This document shows positions 50,416 through 58,955 of a stretch of 64,000 bases of DNA, piece after piece; the stretch's first letter is position 1; each line of letters opens with the position of its first letter. The notes under the pieces were generated by a model, which saw only the letters and a list, made by a program, of their open reading frames with translations, made no database searches and was not told the DNA's origin. The position numbers were made by a program, and so were the translations under genes. This DNA is from Gordonia araii NBRC 100433. Lineage in GTDB: Bacteria > Actinomycetota > Actinomycetes > Mycobacteriales > Mycobacteriaceae. The DNA lies in the NCBI RefSeq assembly GCF_000241265.1, contig NZ_BAEE01000068.1, positions 1 to 64,000 on the forward strand. Reading direction: 5' to 3'.

Positions 50416-52176
50416 GTGCTGACACGCCTGCTGCGCATCTACCTGTCGCGGTACAAACGCGAACTGGCGATCGTGATCCTGCTCCAGCTGATCGCGACCG
50501 CCGCCATGCTTTACCTGCCGACGCTCAACGCCGACATCATCGACTTCGGCGTCGCGCGCGGCGATACCGACTACATCGTGCGCGTCGGCGGCATCATGCT
50601 GATCGTGACGCTCGTGCAGGTCGTCTGCAGCATCACGGCCATCTATTTCGGCGCGCGCGCCGCGATGGGTGCCGGCCGCGACATCCGCCACGACCTCGCA
50701 CACCGGGTCAACTCGTTCTCGCAGCGCGAGGTCGGTACGTTCGGCGCACCGTCGCTGATCACCCGGACGACCAATGACGTCCAGCAGGTCCAGATGCTCG
50801 CGGTGATGAGCGTCAGCCTGCTGGTGATGGCCCCGATCATGTGCGTCGGCGGCATCATCATGGGGATCAAGGTGGCGCCCGGCATGTGGTGGGTCCTCGC
50901 CGTCGCCGTTCCGTTGCTCGGCCTGTTCATGACCGTGGTCATCTCCCGCATGATCCCCGGTTTCCGGGCCATGCAGGAACGGATCGACGCGGTGAACCGT
51001 GTGCTGCGCGAACAGATCACCGGCATCCGCGTGGTCCGCGCCTTCGTGCGCGAGCCGGAGGAGATCGCCCGCTTCGGCGTGGCCAACACGAATCTCGCCG
51101 ACACGTCGTTGCGCGTCGGCCGGGTCTTCGCGCTGATGTTCCCGACGGTCATGGGCATCACCAATCTGACGATGGTCGCGATCATCTGGGTCGGCGGGCA
51201 CGAGATCGCCGGCGGCGACATGGAGATCGGCGCCCTGACCGCGCTGATGAGCTATGTCATGCAGATCATGATGTCGGTCATGATGGCCTCGTTCCTGGCG
51301 ATGATGGCTCCGCGGGCGGCCGTCTGTGCCGAACGCATCATGGAGGTGCTCGACACGCGCACGAGCGTCGAGCCGCCCGACTCGCCGGTCCCGTTCCGCG
51401 GCGACCCGTCGACGGTGGCGTTCGAGGCGGCCGCGTTCGCCTACCCGGGCGCCGACGAACCCGTGCTGGCCGATCTCTCCTTCGAATGCCGGCCGGGCAC
51501 GACGACCGCGATCGTCGGGTCGACCGGATCGGGAAAGTCGACGCTGCTCTCGCTGATCCCCCGCCTCATCGACACGACCGCCGGCACCGTGACGGTCGGC
51601 GGCACACCGGTTGACGACCTCGACCCCGACCTGCTGCGTTCGGTCATCGGCTTCGTCCCGCAACGCCCGTATCTGTTCTCCGGGACGGTCGCGTCCAATC
51701 TGCGCTACGGCAAGGCCGACGCCTCCGACGACGAACTGTGGGAGGCGCTGCGCATCGCCCAGGCCGACGATTTCGTCAGCGCCATGCCCGACGGCCTCGA
51801 GACGGTCGTCGCTCAGGGCGGCACGACGGTCTCCGGCGGCCAGCGCCAACGGCTGGCCATCGCCCGCGCCCTGGTCCGGCGACCGTCGATCTACCTGTTC
51901 GACGACGCGTTCTCGGCCCTCGACGTCGCGACCGACGCCCGCCTGCGCGCCGCCCTCGCGCCGGCCACCCGCGAATCGACGGTGATCATCGTGGCCCAGC
52001 GCATCTCGACGATCGCCGACGCCGATCAGATCGTCGTTCTCGACCGCGGGCGCATCGTCGGCCGGGGACGTCACGAGGACCTCCTCGCCGGCTGTCCGAC
52101 CTACGCCGAGATCGCCGAGTCCCAGCTCGCCGTCACCGGAAGCAGTCCGCGATCCGATACCGGGAGGACCTCATGA
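50416..52176 (+). CDS. ABC exporter half-transporter, subunit A (degenerate Walker B)
   Basis: A 586-residue TMD-NBD half-transporter with six helices in about 15-310 and an ATPase domain in about 330-575. Walker A is GSTGSGKST (368-376), the signature is canonical (VSGGQ, 472-476) and Walker B is IYLFDDAFSALD: the catalytic Glu is replaced by Asp497. In heterodimeric exporters this marks the non-hydrolysing site. It pairs with the next gene, whose start overlaps this stop (ATGA). The substrate is unknown; such pairs export lipids or drugs. Confidence 0.93.
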   Translation: MLTRLLRIYLSRYKRELAIVILLQLIATAAMLYLPTLNADIIDFGVARGDTDYIVRVGGIMLIVTLVQVVCSITAIYFGARAAMGAGRDIRHDLAHRVNSFSQREVGTFGAPSLITRTTNDVQQVQMLAVMSVSLLVMAPIMCVGGIIMGIKVAPGMWWVLAVAVPLLGLFMTVVISRMIPGFRAMQERIDAVNRVLREQITGIRVVRAFVREPEEIARFGVANTNLADTSLRVGRVFALMFPTVMGITNLTMVAIIWVGGHEIAGGDMEIGALTALMSYVMQIMMSVMMASFLAMMAPRAAVCAERIMEVLDTRTSVEPPDSPVPFRGDPSTVAFEAAAFAYPGADEPVLADLSFECRPGTTTAIVGSTGSGKSTLLSLIPRLIDTTAGTVTVGGTPVDDLDPDLLRSVIGFVPQRPYLFSGTVASNLRYGKADASDDELWEALRIAQADDFVSAMPDGLETVVAQGGTTVSGGQRQRLAIARALVRRPSIYLFDDAFSALDVATDARLRAALAPATRESTVIIVAQRISTIADADQIVVLDRGRIVGRGRHEDLLAGCPTYAEIAESQLAVTGSSPRSDTGRTS

Positions 52177-54086
52177 CCGGGCCGGCCGGCGCCGCGATGA
52201 TGCGCGGTCCACAGGAGAAGGCGCGGTCGTTCGGGCCGTCGATCAAGCGATTGATCGGCCTGCTCGCCCGACACCGGGTGGCGATGATCGTCGTGCTCTC
52301 CTCGATCGTCGGGTCGGTGCTCGCGACCTCGGTCGCGCCGCGCGTGCTCGGCCACGCCACCGACCTCATCTTCAATGGCATCATCGGCTCTCGCCTGCCG
52401 GCGGGCATCACCAAGGGCCAGGCGGTCGCCGGGCTGCGCGAACGCGGCCAGAGCACCTTCGCCGACATGGTCGCGTCTATGGACCTCACCCCCGGCGTCG
52501 GCGTCGACTTCGGCGCCGTCGGACGCGTGCTGGCAATCGTGCTCGCGCTCTACGTCGCGGCCAGCCTGCTCAGCTGGCTGGCCGCCTACCTGCTGAACAT
52601 CGTCGTCGTCGGGACGATCACCCGCCTGCGCGCCGATGTGGAGGCCAAGGTCCACCGGCTGCCGTTGCGCTACTACGACGAGGCACAGCGCGGCGACCTG
52701 CTCAGCCGCGTCACCAACGACCTGGACAATCTGTCGCAGACGCTGCAGCAGACCATCATGCAGTTCCTCAACTCGGTGCTGATGGTCGTCGGGATCCTCG
52801 CCATGATGGTGTGGATCTCGCCGTTGCTGTCGATCATCGCGTTGCTGACCGTTCCCGCTGCCGGGCTCGCCACCGCCATGATCGCCAAGCGCTCCAAACC
52901 GCATTTCGGTAGGCAATGGGCATCGACGGGCACGCTCAACGCGCAGATCGAAGAGGCGTTCACCGGTCACGAGCTGGTGACCGTGTTCGGCCGCCAGCGC
53001 CAGGTGATGGGCGCCTTCGACGATCGCAACGAGAAGCTCTACGACGCCAGTTGGCGGGCCCAGTTCATCTCCGGGATGATCATGCCGACGATCATGTTTC
53101 TCGGAAACGTGAACTACGTGGTGGTTGCCGTCGTCGGCGGGCTGCGAGTCGCCTCGGGGTCACTGAGCCTCGGTGAGGTGCAGGCCTTCATCCAGTACTC
53201 GCGCCAGTTCACGCAGCCGCTGACTCAGATCGGGTCGATGTTCAACCTGATGCAGTCCGGCGTCGCCTCTGCCGAGCGCATCTTCGATATCCTCGATGCC
53301 CCCGAGGAAGTCCCCGACCCGTCGGCGCCCGACTCCCCCGACGACGATCGCGGCCGTATCGAGTTTCGCGACGTTTCGTTCCGCTACCTGCCCGACGTCC
53401 CGTTGATCGAGAACCTGTCTTTGGCCGCCGAACCCGGCCATCTCGTCGCGATCGTCGGCCCGACGGGCGCGGGCAAGACGACGCTGGTGAACCTCATCAT
53501 GCGGTTCTACGACATCGACGACGGTTCGATCTCCCTCGACGGCGTCGACACCCGCGCGATGACGCGCCGCGACCTTCGCTCCCGCACCGGCATGGTGCTG
53601 CAGGACTCGTGGCTGTTCGGTGGCACGATCTACGAGAACATCGCCTACGGCAACCCGGCGGCGAGCCGCGAGGAGGTCATCGAGGCGGCGAAGGCCAGCC
53701 ACGTTCACCATTTCGTGCGGACGCTGCCCGACGGCTACGACACGATCATCGACGAGGAGGGCGGTGGGGTGAGCGCCGGTGAGCGCCAGCTCATCACGAT
53801 CGCGCGCGCTTTCCTGGCCAAACCGACGATCCTGATCCTCGACGAGGCGACCAGTTCGGTCGATACCCGCACCGAGTTGCTGATCCAGCAGGCGATGGCC
53901 GCCCTGCGCAATGACCGCACGTCCTTCGTGATCGCCCACCGCCTCTCGACGATCCGCGACGCCGACACCATCGTCGTCATGGAACAGGGCCGGATCGTCG
54001 AACAGGGCACGCACGACGAGCTGCTCGCCGCTCAAGGCGCCTACTACCGGCTGTACCAGGGCCAGTTCAGCGGGGCGCTCGACTGA
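52173..54086 (+). CDS. ABC exporter half-transporter, subunit B (degenerate signature)
   Basis: A 637-residue half-transporter. Walker A is VGPTGAGKTT, Walker B is ILILDEATSSVD with the catalytic Glu558, but the signature reads VSAGE (533-537) instead of LSGGQ. Combined with subunit A this gives one consensus ATP site (B's Walker motifs with A's SGGQ) and one degenerate site (A's Asp497 with B's SAGE), as in TmrAB- or TM287/288-like exporters. Compared with subunit A it has a longer loop between the first helices (about 60-105). GGGAGG lies 5 bases before the ATG. Confidence 0.93.
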   Translation: MTGPAGAAMMRGPQEKARSFGPSIKRLIGLLARHRVAMIVVLSSIVGSVLATSVAPRVLGHATDLIFNGIIGSRLPAGITKGQAVAGLRERGQSTFADMVASMDLTPGVGVDFGAVGRVLAIVLALYVAASLLSWLAAYLLNIVVVGTITRLRADVEAKVHRLPLRYYDEAQRGDLLSRVTNDLDNLSQTLQQTIMQFLNSVLMVVGILAMMVWISPLLSIIALLTVPAAGLATAMIAKRSKPHFGRQWASTGTLNAQIEEAFTGHELVTVFGRQRQVMGAFDDRNEKLYDASWRAQFISGMIMPTIMFLGNVNYVVVAVVGGLRVASGSLSLGEVQAFIQYSRQFTQPLTQIGSMFNLMQSGVASAERIFDILDAPEEVPDPSAPDSPDDDRGRIEFRDVSFRYLPDVPLIENLSLAAEPGHLVAIVGPTGAGKTTLVNLIMRFYDIDDGSISLDGVDTRAMTRRDLRSRTGMVLQDSWLFGGTIYENIAYGNPAASREEVIEAAKASHVHHFVRTLPDGYDTIIDEEGGGVSAGERQLITIARAFLAKPTILILDEATSSVDTRTELLIQQAMAALRNDRTSFVIAHRLSTIRDADTIVVMEQGRIVEQGTHDELLAAQGAYYRLYQGQFSGALD

Positions 54087-54197
54087 CTCCCGCGGTCGCG
54101 TTCGGATCGTGCTCCTTCGGCCGGGGGCGCGTGGTCGAGCCGAGGGAGCGCGAGGAGGACGCGGAACCGCCGGACCGGCATATGCGTCTAAGAAGGC
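54087..54197. other. Intergenic, partial interspersed repeat
   Basis: About 110 bases with no gene. GTGGTCGAGCCGAGGGAGCG near 54131-54150 resembles one half of the palindromic element at 25914-25964 and may be a decayed copy. Confidence 0.3.
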
Positions 54198-55133
54198 ATG
54201 ACGCGCTTCCCTTGTGACAGACACGGATTGGTTCGGCGTTCCGCCGCATTGGCCGCGGATATCTCCGACGACGAGCTGCGCGCGGCCGTCAGGTCCGGTG
54301 GTCTCCTCCGGCTGACACCCGGAGTCTTCGTCGAGCCCAATGAGCGATTCCGCGGTCCGGCCGGTTCCGACCGGCTATACCGACTGCGTTCGATCGCGGT
54401 CGCCACAGCCGAGATCGGCAGGTCGTTCCCTCTCAGCCACGTGTCTGCCGCCGCACTGCACGGCATTCCCCTGCTCCAGCCGCAACGCTCCCGGGTACAC
54501 CTCACCAGCGGGAAAACCAGCGGCGGGAAGACGACCAAACTGCGTCATTTGCACGCCGCGCCATTGGACCCCGGCGACGTGACGGTCGTCGATGGCGTTG
54601 CCGTGACGTCGGTCGGCCGCACCGCAGTCGATGTCGCATGCTCCGGCAACTTCGCTCAGGCACTCACCGTGTTCGACGGCGCTTTGCGCGCGGAGGCCAG
54701 TCGCGAGGAGATGGCGGTCGCACTTCGCCGACGGCGCGCGGGCGCACGTCCGGCGCGACGGGCACTTCCGCTTGCCGACCGTGCGTCGGAGAGCGTCGGC
54801 GAATCGTGGAGTCGTGCACAAATGATCCAAGGCGGCCTGCCGACTCCCGTCTTACAGCGGCGGTTTCATTGCGCGAGCGGAAGAAGCTACCGATGCGACT
54901 TCTGCTGGGGAGACAAGCTGATCGGTGAATTTGACGGCGCCGTCAAGTACGGGCGACTACGCCGGTCCGGTGAATCCGTCGCCGACGCCGTCGTACGGGA
55001 GAAGCAACGCGAGGACGAATTGCGATCCATGGGCTTCATGGTCGTCCGGTGGACGTGGGGAATGCTGGAAAGCGGCGGGATGCTCGACTTGTTGCATGCC
55101 TGGCTGACACGCCTCGATCTCATGCCGACGTAG
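54198..55133 (+). CDS. AbiEi-like antitoxin/DUF559-type nuclease-fold protein
   Basis: A 311-residue protein of a type common in actinobacteria. The N-terminal part (about 5-60) resembles the winged-helix AbiEi antitoxin domain (GLVRRSAALAADISDDELRA, then GGLLRLTPGVFV). The middle has SHVSAAALHGIPL, and the C-terminus an endonuclease-like core (GEFDGAVKYG, then EKQREDELRSMGFMVVRWTW) similar to DUF559/Vsr folds. No AbiEii toxin partner is adjacent, so it is an orphan by context. GAAGG sits immediately before the ATG, too close for a good ribosome-binding site. Confidence 0.75.
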   Translation: MTRFPCDRHGLVRRSAALAADISDDELRAAVRSGGLLRLTPGVFVEPNERFRGPAGSDRLYRLRSIAVATAEIGRSFPLSHVSAAALHGIPLLQPQRSRVHLTSGKTSGGKTTKLRHLHAAPLDPGDVTVVDGVAVTSVGRTAVDVACSGNFAQALTVFDGALRAEASREEMAVALRRRRAGARPARRALPLADRASESVGESWSRAQMIQGGLPTPVLQRRFHCASGRSYRCDFCWGDKLIGEFDGAVKYGRLRRSGESVADAVVREKQREDELRSMGFMVVRWTWGMLESGGMLDLLHAWLTRLDLMPT

Positions 55134-55223
55134 TCCCGCTCCCCGGTTCGGGTCGCGCGCCGTCGGCCGCCGGTGCGGGATCGAGACGAGGCCGCGGGAG
55201 CGACGATCCCCACTGGACGCCGG

Positions 55224-55243
55224 ACCTTACCGCCGAGTAAGGT
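55224..55243. promoter_or_regulatory. Operator dyad ACCTTAC-N6-GTAAGGT overlapping a leaderless -10
   Basis: Perfect 7-bp arms around CGCCGA. The right arm contains the -10 TAAGGT (55238-55243), which lies 7 bases before ATG 55251. A repressor bound here would occlude RNA polymerase. The regulator is not in the immediate neighbourhood. Confidence 0.6.
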
Positions 55244-55250
55244 ATCGCCC

Positions 55251-56444
55251 ATGGCAATCAACACCGAGCTCCCGGAGAAGCTGAACTCGACGGTCGAGCA
55301 GGCCCACCTCGCGGCCGAACACATCTTCCGCCCTATCTCCCGCAAGTACGACAAGGCCGAGCACGAGTATCCGGTCGAACTCGACGATTTCGCGAAGCTG
55401 GCCAAGCAGGCCGCCGAGCGGGACAAGGCCGAGAACGCCGAGAACAAGCCCGCCGCCGGCGACAACGTCAACAGCACCAACATGCGCGGCGTGCTCTCGG
55501 CCGCCGAGATGAGCTGGGGCGATGTCGCCCTGATGCTGTCGATCCCCGGCCGCGGCCTGGGCAACGCCGCGATCGCGGCCGTCGCCAACCCCGAGCAGCT
55601 GGAACGCTTCGGCGACGTGTGGGCCGCCATGGCGATCACCGAACCGTCCTTCGGTTCCGACTCCGCCGCCGTGTCGACGACCGCCACCCTCGACGGCGAC
55701 GAGTACGTCATCAACGGCGAGAAGATCTTCGTCACCGCCGGCTCGCGCGCCAGCCATGTCGTCGTGTGGGCGACGCTGGACCGCTCGATCGGCCGCGCGG
55801 CGATCAAGTCTTTCGTCGTACCGATGGATGCGCCGGGCGTCACCGTCGCCCGCCTCGAACACAAGCTGGGCATCAAGGCCTCCGACACCGCCGTCGTCGT
55901 CTTCGAGAATGTGCGCGTGCCCAAGGAGAACCTGCTTGGCACGCCGGAGATCGACACGAAGAAGGGCTTCGGCGGGGTCATGCAGACCTTCGACAACACG
56001 CGGCCCGTCGTCGCCGCGATGGCGGTCGGGCTCGGCCGTGCCGCCCTGGAGGAGATGCGCCGCCTGATCGAAGAGGCCGGCCACGAGATCGACTACGACA
56101 AGCCGGCGGCGGCCCAGCACGCCGCTGTCGCCGAGTTCATCCGGCTGGAGTCGGACTGGGAGGCCAGCTGGCTGCTCACCCTGCGTGCCGCGTGGATGAT
56201 GGACAACCGCGAGCCGAACTCACTCGAGGCGTCGATGTCGAAAGCCAAGGCCGGACGCACCGTGACCGACGTGACCAACAAGGCCGTCGAGATCGGCGCG
56301 ACCGCGGGATTCGCCGAGACCACGCTTCTGGAGAAGTGGGCGCGCGACGCCAAGATCCTCGACATCTTCGAAGGCACCCAGCAGATCCAGCAGCTGATCA
56401 TCTCCCGCCGGGTTCTCGGCAAGTCCAGCGCGGACCTGAAGTAG
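55251..56444 (+). CDS. Acyl-CoA dehydrogenase
   Basis: A 397-residue acyl-CoA dehydrogenase of a subgroup different from the three in the 1-11 kb island: it starts NTELPEKLNSTVEQAHLAAE and has the charged insert AERDKAENAENKPAAGDN. FAD/substrate motifs are AITEPSFGSDSAAV and GEKIFVTAG; the catalytic Glu is in IFEGTQQIQ. It oxidises acyl-CoA with transfer to ETF. Its monocistronic position and strong dyad promoter suggest specific repression by a fatty-acid-type regulator. Confidence 0.93.
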   Translation: MAINTELPEKLNSTVEQAHLAAEHIFRPISRKYDKAEHEYPVELDDFAKLAKQAAERDKAENAENKPAAGDNVNSTNMRGVLSAAEMSWGDVALMLSIPGRGLGNAAIAAVANPEQLERFGDVWAAMAITEPSFGSDSAAVSTTATLDGDEYVINGEKIFVTAGSRASHVVVWATLDRSIGRAAIKSFVVPMDAPGVTVARLEHKLGIKASDTAVVVFENVRVPKENLLGTPEIDTKKGFGGVMQTFDNTRPVVAAMAVGLGRAALEEMRRLIEEAGHEIDYDKPAAAQHAAVAEFIRLESDWEASWLLTLRAAWMMDNREPNSLEASMSKAKAGRTVTDVTNKAVEIGATAGFAETTLLEKWARDAKILDIFEGTQQIQQLIISRRVLGKSSADLK

Positions 56445-56477
56445 CCGCCCGACGGCGTGCGTCGGAGCGCCCCGTCG

Positions 56478-57374
56478 TCAGTGCGAGTTCGGCGTGAACA
56501 GCGCCTGCTGCAACCGTTGGTTGCGGGCGATGCGAGCGGAGTCGCGCCGGTACCGTTCAGCCGCGATCGCCGAGAGAACATCCCTCGGCGGCGCTGCCGC
56601 GGGCGGGTTCGGCGACACGTAGGGCAGGACGCGCGCCACCAACTGCTGACCGGTGACGACCTGGGCTTGCGGCGTGAACGACTCGTAGCGCTCGAGGTAG
56701 CCGCGGATGCCGTTGGCCAGCGTCGGCGGGAGCGGCGCGAAGTCGGCGGTGTCGGCCCACTCGGCCAGTTCCGGCGGCATGAAGACGTGTCGCTTGGCCG
56801 GCACCCTAGTCCGGTCCCGGATCACGTAGGTGCCCGCGATGAGATCGCCGAGGCGTTTGCTCTTCTGATTGACCGCCGCGCTGATCAGCGCCACCACGCC
56901 ACCGGTGATGTAGATCTCAACGATCCCCAGCAACGCGCGGCCGAACGCCTGACGCGCGGTGATGGGGCCCGCGTCGTCGTTGACGGTGCGCAGACCCATG
57001 ACCAGGTGACCGAGCGTCTTCCCACGCGTCAGCGTCTCAACCAGCGTCGGCAGACCCAGCACCGCGAAGAGCGTCCAGGCCGTTGTCAGTCCGTAGAGGA
57101 ACGCGGAGTCGAGCTTGACGTCGAGCGCCAGCCACGGAAGGGCGACGATGATCCAGAACCAGATCAGCGCCCACCCGACGGTGACGTCGATCAGCCCCGA
57201 CACAATGCGCAGGCCGATGTTGCCCGGCGGCAGATCGAGGGCGACCGCCTCGCCGGCGACGAAATCGTCGCGTCCGACTCCGCGGGTGCCGCTGTGCGAC
57301 GGTGAGACCGGAGGCGGCAGCGGGCGCAGCGGAACGCGCGGCGCCGCATAGTGTCCGGGCGCGGGATACGACAT
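56478..57374 (-). CDS. RDD-family membrane protein
   Basis: A 298-residue protein with a Pro-rich N-terminus (about 1-35), an RDD transmembrane domain (about 50-190; the Arg-Asp region near LRIVSGLIDVTVGWALIWF, then GKTLGHLVMGLRTVNDD and KRLGDLIAGTYVIRDR), and a helical cytoplasmic tail of about 100 residues. RDD proteins are membrane proteins, some linked to Na+/H+ exchange. ATG 57374 lies 7 bases after TAGAGT. It is divergent from the SpoIIM-family gene, as in the conserved mycobacterial locus (Rv3695/Rv3694c). Confidence 0.88.
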   Translation of the reverse strand: MSYPAPGHYAAPRVPLRPLPPPVSPSHSGTRGVGRDDFVAGEAVALDLPPGNIGLRIVSGLIDVTVGWALIWFWIIVALPWLALDVKLDSAFLYGLTTAWTLFAVLGLPTLVETLTRGKTLGHLVMGLRTVNDDAGPITARQAFGRALLGIVEIYITGGVVALISAAVNQKSKRLGDLIAGTYVIRDRTRVPAKRHVFMPPELAEWADTADFAPLPPTLANGIRGYLERYESFTPQAQVVTGQQLVARVLPYVSPNPPAAAPPRDVLSAIAAERYRRDSARIARNQRLQQALFTPNSH

Positions 57375-57381
57375 GACCACG

Positions 57382-57387
57382 ACTCTA
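57382..57387 (-). promoter_or_regulatory. Leaderless promoter -10 (TAGAGT) of RDD gene
   Basis: TAGAGT on the reverse strand, 7 bases before ATG 57374. The divergent SpoIIM -10 lies 42 bases away. Confidence 0.5.
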
Positions 57388-57428
57388 GGTCAGGTAGTCG
57401 GGTGGACGACACCGCCCACCCCGCTGAC

Positions 57429-57434
57429 TAGGGT
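57429..57434 (+). promoter_or_regulatory. Leaderless promoter -10 (TAGGGT) of SpoIIM-family gene
   Basis: TAGGGT, then 7 bases, then GTG 57442. An ATG at 57436 lies only 1 base after the box and is less likely to be transcribed, so GTG is preferred. Confidence 0.5.
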
Positions 57435-57441
57435 TATGGGC

Positions 57442-58437
57442 GTGGACCTAGACGCCTACCTCGATGCACACCGGGCCGAGTGGAATCGCCTCGATGACCT
57501 GGTGCGGACCCGGTACCTCAACGGTGCCGAATCCGACGAGCTGCTCGACCTCTACCAACGCGCCGCGACGCACCTGTCGGTCATTCGCTCGACGTCGCCG
57601 GACGCCGAGACGGTCGAGTACCTGTCGATGCTGGTCGCGCGAGCACGCTTTCGGGCCACCGGCTCGCGGCCGTTCTCCTGGTCGATCGTCACCGACTATT
57701 TGACACGCACGCTGCCCGCGGGCCTCTACCGGCTCCGCTGGTGGTGGTTGCCGATCATGATCGGTTCGGTGTTCGCGATGGCCGTCATCGTCGCGTGGTG
57801 CCTCAACCACCCCGACACCATGGCTTGGCTCCTGAACAAGTACGGCCAGAAGTACATCGACAGCTCGTTCGCCAACTACTACTCCGACCACGAGGCCCAG
57901 TACTTCGCGTTCCAGGTGTGGGTCCACAACTTCCGCCTGGCGCTGCTGGCGATCGCGTTCGGCGTTTTCCTCGTCCCCGTGCTCTACGTGCTGTACGAGA
58001 ACGTGGTGTCGCTCGGGCAGGTCGCAGCGCTGATGATCGGCAATGACCGTGGTGACGTGTTCTTCGGCTTGATCCTCCCGCACGGGATGCTGGAGATGAC
58101 CTGCCTGTTCGTGTCGTCGGGCATCGGCCTGAAGCTGTTCTGGACCTGGGTGTCCCCCGGCCACCGCACACGGTCGCGGGCGCTCGCCGAGGAGGGCCGC
58201 ACCGCCATCTCCATCGGGATCGGGCTCATCGGCCTGCTGCTGATCTGCGGCATAATCGAGGCCGTGGTGACCCCGTCGCCGTTGCCGACGTTCGTTCGCG
58301 TCGGCATCGGACTAGCCGCGTGGCTCGGCTTTCTCGCCTACGTCTTCATCCTGGGCCGCAAGGCCTACCGCGACGGAGCCACTGGCGACCTGGAGCGCGA
58401 ATCCGACCGCGGGTACGAGGCACCCGTCGCGGCCTGA
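57442..58437 (+). CDS. SpoIIM (stage II sporulation protein M)-family membrane protein
   Basis: A 331-residue DUF95/SpoIIM-type protein. The cytoplasmic N-terminus (about 1-95) has MDLDAYLDAHRAEWNRLDDL, then come about five hydrophobic helices, with GQVAALMIGNDRGDVFFGLI and LPHGMLEMTCLFVSSGIGL, the family's conserved PHG(x)-E region. Relatives occur in non-sporulating actinobacteria beside RDD, DUF58 and MoxR genes. It is convergent with DUF58, but a three-gene cassette now lies between them. Confidence 0.88.
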   Translation: MDLDAYLDAHRAEWNRLDDLVRTRYLNGAESDELLDLYQRAATHLSVIRSTSPDAETVEYLSMLVARARFRATGSRPFSWSIVTDYLTRTLPAGLYRLRWWWLPIMIGSVFAMAVIVAWCLNHPDTMAWLLNKYGQKYIDSSFANYYSDHEAQYFAFQVWVHNFRLALLAIAFGVFLVPVLYVLYENVVSLGQVAALMIGNDRGDVFFGLILPHGMLEMTCLFVSSGIGLKLFWTWVSPGHRTRSRALAEEGRTAISIGIGLIGLLLICGIIEAVVTPSPLPTFVRVGIGLAAWLGFLAYVFILGRKAYRDGATGDLERESDRGYEAPVAA

Positions 58438-58472
58438 ACTGCTTACCGCCATTAACGGCCGTATCTCTGACG

Positions 58473-58955
58473 TCAAATGCTTGCGCGCCACCAGGTGACC
58501 CTCGTCGAGCCGGGCCGGCAATTTGGTGTCACGTGAATCGAAGTCTCTACGCCATCATCCCCGGTCGATCTGATCTCGAACGCACGCAACGCTGCATTGA
58601 GATCAAGCGGCGCAGCGTCTCCCTCGCACGATACCTTCGACGGTCCGCACGTGTAGCCGCCCGAACTGGCGCTCGGTTGCACGGGGACCGGGTGGTTGGA
58701 CTCTACGAATCGCCGCCATTGATCGTTCGGAAGCAGAAATTCGACCGACGTGCACGTCCCTTGCCAATCATCGTGGCTGGCATGCACTTCGGTCGCTGAC
58801 GTCGGGATTTGTATACCTAGCTTCGCGGCCGCATCGTCGGGTTCGATGCCGCGCGGAATCAGTCCCCATTCCCTCGCGAGAAGGAAAGCCGCCGCCGCGA
58901 ATACGACGAGTAGGAGAACCAAGCTCAGAATGATCCACTTGACGAGCTTCTTCAT
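58473..58955 (-). CDS. Hypothetical membrane-anchored protein of the secretion-like cassette
   Basis: A 160-residue protein with no recognised family. An N-terminal helix (about 5-28, VKWIILSLVLLLVVFAAAAF) is followed by a soluble, probably extracytoplasmic domain with four cysteines (QGTCTSVEF, GYTCGPSKVSCEG, TPNCRPG) able to form disulfides. Its ATG overlaps the upstream gene's stop (ATGA). Base composition is less GC-rich than in the flanking MoxR-locus genes. As the last gene after a WXG-like protein it might be an immunity or accessory factor; this is inference. Confidence 0.75.
   Translation of the reverse strand: MKKLVKWIILSLVLLLVVFAAAAFLLAREWGLIPRGIEPDDAAAKLGIQIPTSATEVHASHDDWQGTCTSVEFLLPNDQWRRFVESNHPVPVQPSASSGGYTCGPSKVSCEGDAAPLDLNAALRAFEIRSTGDDGVETSIHVTPNCRPGSTRVTWWRASI

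Noticed and set aside
50266-52074. A 602-codon reverse frame rich in His, Asp and Arg
   Set aside because: Antisense to the ABC half-transporter; composition reflects codon complement, not a protein.
55134-55220. Possible copy of the GGTCTCGATAC palindromic element
   Set aside because: Only short fragments such as GATCGAGACGAGG match; no paired arms are visible.
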